Assembly: GCF_001902145.1 (NCBI RefSeq)
Contig: NZ_MRST01000012.1
Span: forward strand, 17,283-81,282
Direction of reading: 5' to 3'
Length of the DNA stretch: 64,000 bases
DNA from: Pseudomonas fluorescens
GTDB taxonomy: Bacteria; Pseudomonadota; Gammaproteobacteria; Pseudomonadales; Pseudomonadaceae
The stretch's first letter is position 1. Each line of letters starts with the position of its first letter. Positions 57,887 through 64,000 of the stretch are shown piece after piece. Under the pieces are notes generated by a model, which saw nothing but the letters and a program-made list of their open reading frames with translations, searched no databases and was not told the origin of the DNA. The translations under genes and the position numbers were made by a program.

Positions 57887-58276
57887 ATGAAATACGCAAC
57901 GTTTAACGCCGATGGGACCCTGAATCAACGCCTTATCAAGGGCATCCACCCAATTCCAAAGGACGCCGTAGAGGTCGATGACGTTCTGTGGCAGAGAATG
58001 ATCAAAGAGTTGGATGGTATCTGGTCGCTCGATTCATCAGGGCGGATCACTAAGCACCCGTTACCCAACGTGCCACTGACGCGAGAGGCTATAGAGCGCT
58101 TGCGCCTCGCCGCCTATGCGGAGCCTGTCTCAGGTTCCGATCGCTATTTTGCTGAAGCGAACCGAATGCAGGTGATGGGGGAGGCTGGCTGGGAGCACGT
58201 CAGGGATGCAGCTATCGAGCGCTTCAACGAGATACAGGCCCGGTATCCCTGGCCGGAGGACGCAGCGCCTCATTAA
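57887..58276 (+). CDS. Tail fibre assembly chaperone-like protein
   Basis: 129 residues: MKYATFNADGTLNQRLIKGI at the start and RLAAYAEPVSGSDRYFAEAN, RMQVMGEAGWEHVRDAAIER, FNEIQARYPWPEDAAPH at the end. The AYA.P..GSDRYF...RYPWP pattern is common in proteins placed right after the fibre in Pseudomonas myovirus prophages. GAGGAG upstream. Confidence 0.8.
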   Translation: MKYATFNADGTLNQRLIKGIHPIPKDAVEVDDVLWQRMIKELDGIWSLDSSGRITKHPLPNVPLTREAIERLRLAAYAEPVSGSDRYFAEANRMQVMGEAGWEHVRDAAIERFNEIQARYPWPEDAAPH

Positions 58277-58295
58277 ATGGGCGCTGTCTCGCCCG

Positions 58296-59264
58296 TTATG
58301 AAGCGCGGGGTTGCCCGGCGGGGGTAGGGGGTTGTCGGTTTTTCAGTTTTAGCGCCGGTTTCTCGATGAGGTACCAGCTCGCCGTGGAGAAGAGTACCAG
58401 CGCGACGGCCAGCACCGTGCCAGTGAGAAAGGCGTTCTCGGGCTTATACGCTGCATTGATAAAGAGAATCATCGGGATGTGATAGACGTACATCCCGTAG
58501 CTCAAGTCAGGGATTTTGGACGGGATCAATTTTGCACCCGCCATGCCGGCCCAAACGACCGCAAATGCCTGCACCACAGAGGGCGCCATGTCGCCGCCTA
58601 TGCCTGGAATTGGGATATACGTCCACAGGCACACCACCACGAAGAACACCCACGGCAGCACTGAGCCAAATCGCATCAAGCGCTCTTGATGCAGGAACAT
58701 CAAATTCCCAGTGAAGAACGCGGGCGCCAGGTAGGAGAGGACGTGATAGTAAGGACTGATCGGCATTGAGGTGATTTTCCACGAAATCACGCTCGCCGCT
58801 GCTAGCAGCAACCAGATATATAACGGCCTTTTATATGCCCCCAAAGCCCAGAGAATTGCCAGTACTGCATAGGCTAGCTCCTCCCACGCCAAGGACCATA
58901 AAGCCGCATTGGTATGGGGCGGCATCATCAACCCGCCAGTGACCCAGACGGTAAGCGAGTTGATCAGAAATGTGTAGTCGAGCAGGACGTATCCCAACAA
59001 CAACGCAGTGATCAATGCCGGAAATATTCGCAATGCTCGCTTCCTGGCAAACGCAGTCCAAGATCCCGTATTGGCGAAACTCTTAAGCACCAGAAAACCA
59101 CTGACCGCCAGAAACGCGGGCACCGCTCGGATAAAGCCGGGCCAATCAAAATGAGGATCCAGCGAAGCCCAGGTATGGACGACAACCACCTCGACCGCGA
59201 GCAATAGCCGCATCAGGTCGAAGCTGGGGTAATGAATATTAGTGTTCAAAACGGGGTTGGACAT
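58296..59264 (-). CDS. Acyltransferase 3 (O-antigen acetylase type), moron
   Basis: 322 residues, integral membrane protein with about ten helices of the acyltransferase-3/OafA family: YPSFDLMRLLLAVEVVVVHT holds the R-x10-H pattern with the catalytic His, followed by FLAVSGFLVLKSF (the G-F-L-V motif). It probably O-acetylates lipopolysaccharide or exopolysaccharide. Opposite strand to all tail genes and set right after the fibre cluster, typical of lysogenic-conversion genes that block superinfection. ATG 59264. Confidence 0.88.
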   Translation of the reverse strand: MSNPVLNTNIHYPSFDLMRLLLAVEVVVVHTWASLDPHFDWPGFIRAVPAFLAVSGFLVLKSFANTGSWTAFARKRALRIFPALITALLLGYVLLDYTFLINSLTVWVTGGLMMPPHTNAALWSLAWEELAYAVLAILWALGAYKRPLYIWLLLAAASVISWKITSMPISPYYHVLSYLAPAFFTGNLMFLHQERLMRFGSVLPWVFFVVVCLWTYIPIPGIGGDMAPSVVQAFAVVWAGMAGAKLIPSKIPDLSYGMYVYHIPMILFINAAYKPENAFLTGTVLAVALVLFSTASWYLIEKPALKLKNRQPPTPAGQPRAS

Positions 59265-59407
59265 GACACGGCCTTTATCAGTAGGCCGCCATCCTAGCCC
59301 ATAGCCACATCATCCTGTAGCCCCTTGCGCTACAAGCGCTCGACGTCTGCCATTTAAACCTCAGTGGTATGTGCTGACGCCCCGAACGCTTCCTACAGCC
59401 ACTCAAC

Positions 59408-59435
59408 AACCCCGCCCCCTTTTTGGGGTTTTTTT
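59408..59435 (+). terminator. Hairpin before the tail sheath gene
   Basis: AACCCC-N11-GGGGTT followed by TTTTT, then TGTCTGGAG and ATG 59455. Third unit of the same design (51328, 54441). It may also end transcription coming from the fibre side. Confidence 0.65.
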
Positions 59436-59454
59436 ATGTCTGGAGATTAATCCC

Positions 59455-60627
59455 ATGGCCTCTTCCGGTCGTTTTCACGGCGTTACCGTCACCCTAGTAG
59501 ATACCGGGGCACGGACCATTGCGCTGCCGTCGTCGTCCATTATTGGGCTATGCGACACCTTTACTGTGGTGCCAGCGGCATCCGCCAAACCCAATGAACT
59601 GACGTTGATCACCAGCGAGCGCGAAGCGGTCGCCGCTTGGGGTGAGGACTCGGCGATCACGCGTGCTTGCAAGGCGATTTTCGTCCGTGCAAAAGCCGTA
59701 GTGATCGGCTGCGGTGTCGCCAAAGTTGAAGACCCTGCCCAGCAAACCTCCTCAATCATTGGCGGTGTCCTGGCGTCCGGGCAGCGCACCGGTATGCAGG
59801 CGCTACTGGACGGTAAGAGCCGGTTCAACGCACAGCCGCGACTGCTGATTGCTCCAGGTCATACCGCGACCCAGGCGGTTGCCACTGCGCTGGATGCGTT
59901 GGCCGGCAAGCTGAGGGCCCTGGCGATTCTCGACGGGCCGAACACCACGGACGAAGCCGCAATGGCCTACGCCCAGGAGTTCGGCAGCAAGCGTTGCTTC
60001 CTTGTCGATCCGGGCGTGCAGCTGTGGGACACGCTGCAGAGCAAAACCGTCAACGCGCCGGCCTCGGCTTTCGCTGCTGGTTTGTTTGCCTGGACGGATG
60101 CCGAGTATGGCTTCTGGTCTTCGCCATCGAACAAGGAGTTCGTCGGCATCACCGGCACCTCGCGGCCGGTCGAGTTTCTGGATGGCGACGAAACCTGCCG
60201 GGCCAACCTGCTCAACAACGCCAACATCACCACCATCATTCGCGACGGCGGGTATCGCTTGTGGGGTAACCGTACGCTGTCAGCGGATCCCAAGTGGGCG
60301 TTTGTTACCCGTGTGCGCACGGTCGACATCGTCATGGACGCAATCCTGGCCGGGCACAAGTGGGCGGTCGACCGTGGCATCACCAAGACCTACATCAAGG
60401 ATGTCACCGACGGCCTGCAGGCATTCATGCAAGACCTGAAGAACCAGGGCGCTGTGATCAACTTCGAGGTGTTCGCCGACACCGAACTCAACACCGTCAG
60501 CCAGCTGGAGCAGGGCAAGGTTTACTGGAACATCCGTTTCACCGACGTACCGCCTGCCGAGAACCCGATTTTCCGGGTCGAGGTCACCAATCAGTGGCTC
60601 ACCGAAGTCCTGGAAACCGCTGCCTAA
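59455..60627 (+). CDS. Contractile tail sheath protein (P2 gpFI-like)
   Basis: 390 residues. FHGVTVTLVDTGARTIALPS, SSIIGLCDTFTVVPAASAKP, and the C-terminal domain with VRTVDIVMDAILAGHKWAVD then RGITKTYIKDVTDGLQAFMQ, all typical of the P2 sheath. Start ATG 59455 with CTGGAG. Implies a myovirus. Confidence 0.95.
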   Translation: MASSGRFHGVTVTLVDTGARTIALPSSSIIGLCDTFTVVPAASAKPNELTLITSEREAVAAWGEDSAITRACKAIFVRAKAVVIGCGVAKVEDPAQQTSSIIGGVLASGQRTGMQALLDGKSRFNAQPRLLIAPGHTATQAVATALDALAGKLRALAILDGPNTTDEAAMAYAQEFGSKRCFLVDPGVQLWDTLQSKTVNAPASAFAAGLFAWTDAEYGFWSSPSNKEFVGITGTSRPVEFLDGDETCRANLLNNANITTIIRDGGYRLWGNRTLSADPKWAFVTRVRTVDIVMDAILAGHKWAVDRGITKTYIKDVTDGLQAFMQDLKNQGAVINFEVFADTELNTVSQLEQGKVYWNIRFTDVPPAENPIFRVEVTNQWLTEVLETAA

Positions 60628-60639
60628 GGAGGCTGCTCA

Positions 60640-61143
60640 ATGATTCCTCAAGTGCTTTTCAACACCAACCTGTTCGTCGACGGCATCAACTTCAAGGGCG
60701 ATGTGCCCAGCCTGAGTTTGCCGAAGCTGGTGGTTAAAACAGATGAGTATCGCGGTGGCGGCATGGCTGGCCCTATCGAGATGGACATGGGCCTGGAAAA
60801 GATGGAGGCCAGTTTCACCACCAACGGCGTACGTCGCGAGGCCATGAAGTTTTTTGGACTGTCCGATCAAACCGCCTTCAACGGGGTTTATCGCGGTTCG
60901 TTCAAAGGGCAAAAAGGGCAGACCACAGCAGTGGTGGCGACCTTGCGCGGCATGCTCAAAGAGCTGGACCCAGGCGACTGGAAGGCAGGCGACAAAGCCG
61001 AGTTCAAGTACTCGATTGCCGTCAGCTACTACAAGCTGGAGATCGCCGGCCGCCTCATTTACGAAATCGACATGGTCGCCTCGATCCGCGTGATCGACGG
61101 TGTGGATCAACTGGCATCCATGCGCAGCGACTTGGGCCTCTAA
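60640..61143 (+). CDS. Tail tube protein (P2 gpFII-like)
   Basis: 167 residues: MIPQVLFNTNLFVDGINFKG, PSLSLPKLVVKTDEYRGGGM and AGPIEMDMGLEKMEASFTTN, the major tail tube signature. GGAGG upstream (60628-60632). Follows the sheath directly, as in P2. Confidence 0.95.
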   Translation: MIPQVLFNTNLFVDGINFKGDVPSLSLPKLVVKTDEYRGGGMAGPIEMDMGLEKMEASFTTNGVRREAMKFFGLSDQTAFNGVYRGSFKGQKGQTTAVVATLRGMLKELDPGDWKAGDKAEFKYSIAVSYYKLEIAGRLIYEIDMVASIRVIDGVDQLASMRSDLGL

Positions 61144-61155
61144 GGAATTTATCAA

Positions 61156-61464
61156 ATGGCTACCCCTGAACTGAAAAAACTCCCTACCTGGCTGAAGCTC
61201 ACCGCCGAAAACGCAACCATCACCTTGTCTCGGCCCTCTGAGGTCAACGGCGTGACCGTCGATACCCTGACGATTCGCTCACCCACGGTGCGCGAAGTGC
61301 GCGCTGCTGATCGCGCCTCGGGCGACGATGAAGAACAGCGCGAGCTGATGCTGTTCGCCGGCCTTTGCGAAGCCGGTCAGCAGGACCTGGAGGGCCTGAA
61401 GCTGGTGGACTACCACCGCCTGCAGGCCGGCTATTTTCGCCTGGTGCAGGACGACGGGGTTTAA
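61156..61464 (+). CDS. Tail assembly protein gpE
   Basis: 102 residues: TLSRPSEVNGVTVDTLTIRS, PTVREVRAADRASGDDEEQR, ELMLFAGLCEAGQQDLEGLK, and end VDYHRLQAGYFRLVQDDG. P2 gpE-like chaperone of the tape measure. ATG 61156. The stop TAA (61462-61464) is in GGGGTTTAACCCC, where the reading frame appears to shift to a downstream extension (next entry). Confidence 0.88.
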   Translation: MATPELKKLPTWLKLTAENATITLSRPSEVNGVTVDTLTIRSPTVREVRAADRASGDDEEQRELMLFAGLCEAGQQDLEGLKLVDYHRLQAGYFRLVQDDGV

Positions 61465-61576
61465 CCCCGCACTGTTGAAACTGGCGGCCAAACGCTTGGC
61501 GGCGGAAACCGGATTTTCCGCCGCCGAGATTCAGGCCATGCCGTTTGCCGAGATGGTCTGGTGGCTCTCGGATTGA
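61460..61576 (+). CDS. gpE' extension reached by frameshift
   Basis: Frame +1 relative to gpE, 38 codons from TTT 61460 to TGA 61574-61576: FNPALLKLAAKRLAAETGFS, AAEIQAMPFAEMVWWLSD. The WW..SD type ending matches the P2 E+E' extension/GpE family. It has no ATG or ribosome-binding site of its own, so a programmed shift (+1 or -2) at GGGGTTTAA near 61456-61464 is the best explanation. Confidence 0.75.
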   Translation, partial: FNPALLKLAAKRLAAETGFSAAEIQAMPFAEMVWWLSD

Positions 61577-61614
61577 GCCACCTACCGTAATCACTCGCTA
61601 CAGGGAGCCACGAC

Positions 61615-64000
61615 ATGGCAAACAAACTCGCGCTCGGCCTAGTGATTGGCGGCGCCGTCAGCTCCACGGTGGGCACGGCCTTCAAGGATGTGCAGGGGCG
61701 GATCAAGCAACTGGAAGCTCAAGGCACCAAGGCTCGGGTGCTGCAGCGCACGATTGGCGACACCATCCGACTGCGGGAGGAATGGAAGAAGGCCAATGAC
61801 AGCGGCGCCGCTGGTGCCAGTACGTTGCTGCGCAAATTGGAGTCCAACCTCAGCACCCTGAAAAAACAAGGTGTCGAGGTACGCAATCTCGCCAAGGCTT
61901 ATCAGAGCATGGAGCAGGTCGCTCGCAAGGCCGACCTGAAAGCCACTGGGTACTCTCAGATCAAAGATGGCAAAGAGGGGCTTACCGGCACGTTGGGCAA
62001 GGCGGCGGCTGCTACCGCGTTGATCGCCATTCCCACCAAGGTATCGGCCAACTACCAGACGCAAATTCGGCAGATGGCGCTGTGGGCACACACTGCCGGC
62101 ACAGACGCCGAACAGAAAATGGCCGACAAGATCAGTGAGGTGGCCGCGAAGAAGGGGATGGGGCAGCAGGCTCTCGCTCGGGCGGTCGGTGGCTTGATCG
62201 AGAAGGGCATCGACTGGGAGGAGTCGGTGGACTATGCGCCGCTGATTGCTGACCTGGTCGACGGCCAGGGCATGGAGGCCGGAACCATCGCCACTTTGTT
62301 CAGTGCCTTCAAGGAGGCTGGGGTCAAGAAGGAAGATATGGGCGCCATGCTGGGGCAAGTGGCCGCTGCGGGTGACATTGGTGCGTTCGGCCCAAAGGAC
62401 ATGGCCAAGTACATGCCGGCACTGCTCGGCACGATTAAACGGCTGGGCATGGAAGGCCCGGAGGCCGTGCGTTTCCTCGGTGCGAGCCTGCAGTCGCAGT
62501 TCTCGCAAACCCAGGATGCAGCGGCGGCTGCAACCAACATGAACAACTTGCTCAACGCCGTGATCAGCAGCACAAGCCAGGAGCGGTTCGCAAAACAAGG
62601 CTATGACCTGACGAATTCGATCCTGGCCGCTACCAAAAGCGGTAAGGCGTCCAACCCGGTTGAAGCCTTCATCATGCTCAGTGAACAGTTGATCCAGAAA
62701 CAGGATCCGGCCACGGCCAAGAAGGTCGCGGGGCTCAAGGCCAAGATCAAGGCGTCCAAGGATGGTAGCGCCGAAGAAGAGCAGGCGATGGTCGCGCTGA
62801 TTCAGGCAGCGGGTTTGGCGAATATCGTCAGTGACCAGAGCGCCAGTGACGGCTTGCTCGCCCAGATCAAGTACGGCAACACGATCAAAGACAACATGAC
62901 CACCATCAAGAAAACCGATGGTAAGGCCAAGATCGAGTCCGACGCGGCGAAAGCTCGTGAGACATCCAACGCCAAGTGGAGCGCGGCGACATCGAGCATG
63001 GAAGCGACGATGACCAGCCTCGGTGATGCGTTACGGCCGCTCACCGACCTGGCGGCCGATGGCTTGACCAAGGTTGGCAATAGCATGGCGGGCCTTGCCA
63101 ATGAGTTTCCTAAAATCGTCAGCGGTACGACGGTAGCTATTGGTGCGATTGGCGCGGCAGTCGCGGCGTTTCAGACATTCAAGATCGGCAAGGGCCTGAT
63201 TAATTTGGCGCGTGGCGGTTTGGGCGGAAAAGCAGTTGGTGTGCAAAAGGTGTTTGTCACCAATTCGAATGCAGGCGGCGGCAGTGCGGGCAGGGGCAAA
63301 GGCGGTACAGCGTTGTCGGTGGTTGAGAAAGGGCTGAAAGCTGCTGCCGCCTTACGAGGTAAAGGTGGTTCTGGGGCTGATCCGAAGGCGGGTGGTTTGG
63401 ATCCTGTTGCCAAGGGCATCGATGTCGTCTCGATGATTGAAGATGCGGTGGGTGGCGGAGGGGATGCCGCAGAGCCGGTGGGCGGTATCCAGCGTGTGTT
63501 TGTCGTGAATATGGCGTCCATGGGCGGCATGGGTAATTCACGTTCGGCAAGGCGTCGAAACCGGAAACCGTCTGCTCCTCGGACTTCGCGGCGCCGACCA
63601 ACGGCACCGACACCGACACCGCCACGGTCACCGCGTCCGGTTAGCCCGTCACGTATGCCGCCGTTGGCTCCGGCGCCACGTCCTCCTGTTCTACCGAATC
63701 CTGGCGCGAAGATGTTGACTTCAGTCGCCGGAGGCGTGGGCAAGGTCGGCAAAGCAGTTAAGGCTGTTCCGGGTGGTTCTTTGGTCGAAGCGGGCAGCAT
63801 GGTACTCAACACCTACTTGACCGCCGAAACCCGGAACGAGAAAGCGGAAGGTTACGGGGAGGCTGCTGGAACGCTCGCTGGCACTATGGCAGGTGCAGCT
63901 GCAGGTGCGGCCATTGGTTCGGTCGTACCGATCATTGGCACTACCATTGGCGGTTTGGTTGGGGCTTACCTCGGCAGTATGGGGGGGCAGCAGTTGGGTG
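61615..64000 (+). CDS. Tail tape measure protein, partial
   Basis: At least 795 residues, open to the window end. MANKLALGLVIGGAVSSTVG, FKDVQGRIKQLEAQGTKARV start (P2 gpT-like), long helical coiled region, then QDPATAKKVAGLKAKIKASK. Two repeated elements: GVQKVFVTN (63238-63264) and GGIQRVFVVN (63481-63510). A Pro/Arg-rich stretch (63535-63710, e.g. SRSARRRNRKPSAPRTSRRR) interrupts it, and a hydrophobic Ala/Gly region follows (AGTMAGAAAGAAIGSVVPII, about residue 762-781). Sets tail length. ATG 61615 with CAGGGAG. Confidence 0.9.
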   Translation, partial: MANKLALGLVIGGAVSSTVGTAFKDVQGRIKQLEAQGTKARVLQRTIGDTIRLREEWKKANDSGAAGASTLLRKLESNLSTLKKQGVEVRNLAKAYQSMEQVARKADLKATGYSQIKDGKEGLTGTLGKAAAATALIAIPTKVSANYQTQIRQMALWAHTAGTDAEQKMADKISEVAAKKGMGQQALARAVGGLIEKGIDWEESVDYAPLIADLVDGQGMEAGTIATLFSAFKEAGVKKEDMGAMLGQVAAAGDIGAFGPKDMAKYMPALLGTIKRLGMEGPEAVRFLGASLQSQFSQTQDAAAAATNMNNLLNAVISSTSQERFAKQGYDLTNSILAATKSGKASNPVEAFIMLSEQLIQKQDPATAKKVAGLKAKIKASKDGSAEEEQAMVALIQAAGLANIVSDQSASDGLLAQIKYGNTIKDNMTTIKKTDGKAKIESDAAKARETSNAKWSAATSSMEATMTSLGDALRPLTDLAADGLTKVGNSMAGLANEFPKIVSGTTVAIGAIGAAVAAFQTFKIGKGLINLARGGLGGKAVGVQKVFVTNSNAGGGSAGRGKGGTALSVVEKGLKAAAALRGKGGSGADPKAGGLDPVAKGIDVVSMIEDAVGGGGDAAEPVGGIQRVFVVNMASMGGMGNSRSARRRNRKPSAPRTSRRRPTAPTPTPPRSPRPVSPSRMPPLAPAPRPPVLPNPGAKMLTSVAGGVGKVGKAVKAVPGGSLVEAGSMVLNTYLTAETRNEKAEGYGEAAGTLAGTMAGAAAGAAIGSVVPIIGTTIGGLVGAYLGSMGGQQLG

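Larger units (their letters stand above)
33034..64000. mobile_element. Prophage integrated at tRNA-Ser(CGA), left and central part
   Basis: From the end of tRNA-Ser to the window edge almost every gene is phage-like: integrase, excisionase-like, CI, Cro, CII, primase-helicase, holin, terminase, head and tail genes, in the order of a temperate tailed phage. Head genes follow lambda (Nu1, A, W, B, C, D, E, FII, Z) and tail genes follow P2 (V, W, J, I, H, assembly, FI, FII, E, T), so the particle should be a myovirus with a lambda-type capsid. The right end with attR is not seen. Confidence 0.97.

Overview
This window is chromosomal DNA of a fluorescent Pseudomonas (P. fluorescens group). The evidence is the set of recognisable genus-typical genes: phaG, the opdH-tctCBA/tctDE citrate cluster, algU-mucA-mucB-mucD, nadB, gcvR-bcp, dapA-bamC-purC, together with high-GC codon use and a REP-type inverted repeat. 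Bases 1 to about 33,030 are conserved host backbone. Bases about 33,034 to 64,000 are the left and central part of a large temperate prophage that runs off the right end.

Host part. Left to right: a partial FosA, a LysE exporter, a DUF4142 protein, an acetyltransferase, an alkyltransferase, a HicAB toxin-antitoxin pair, tRNA-Gly(CCC), PhaG, a pseudouridine synthase, small secreted proteins, an enoyl-CoA hydratase-family hydrolase and ung. Next is the tripartite tricarboxylate transport locus (opdH, tctC, tctB, tctA plus an AbrB-like membrane protein) with its divergent two-component system tctDE. Three tandem 11-bp CTTTCA repeats lie between the two arms. Then come an HDOD protein, ygfZ, sdhE-ygfX, nadB, the envelope-stress operon algU-mucA-mucB-mucD (no mucC, two AlgU-type promoters), a BepA-like protease, TusA-like, bcp, gcvR, dapA-bamC, an MBL hydrolase, purC and tRNA-Ser(CGA).

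Prophage part. An integrase gene abuts tRNA-Ser(CGA), the likely attachment gene. A leftward early operon (int, excisionase-like, HD hydrolase, PrtN-like, KilAC-type and other small genes) is read from a promoter at about 38,110-38,136. An S24-type CI repressor and a divergent Cro-like gene form the immunity switch. Matching operator arrays (CAACC-N3-RGTTG) lie at both the leftward promoter and the cI/cro region. Between the two arrays, convergent with cI, sits an AT-rich 500-residue reverse transcriptase of the unknown-group/Abi defence type. Rightward genes are CII-like, TraR/DksA-like, a fused primase-helicase, a candidate iteron cluster, a possible late regulator, holin, a lambda-like packaging and head module (Nu1-like, GpA, gpW, portal, protease, decoration, capsid, FII, Z), then a P2-like contractile-tail module (V, W, J, I, fibre, chaperone, sheath, tube, gpE with a probable programmed frameshift, tape measure). 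An O-acetyltransferase-like gene is inserted on the opposite strand within the tail module. The endolysin, remaining tail genes and attR are not in the window.

Most interesting: the reverse transcriptase in a lambda-rex-like position between two repressor operator arrays; a second opposite-strand accessory gene at 34,721-35,314; the gpE recoding site; and the TctD-type triple repeat. All functional assignments come from reading the sequence and remembered family features; no searches were run.
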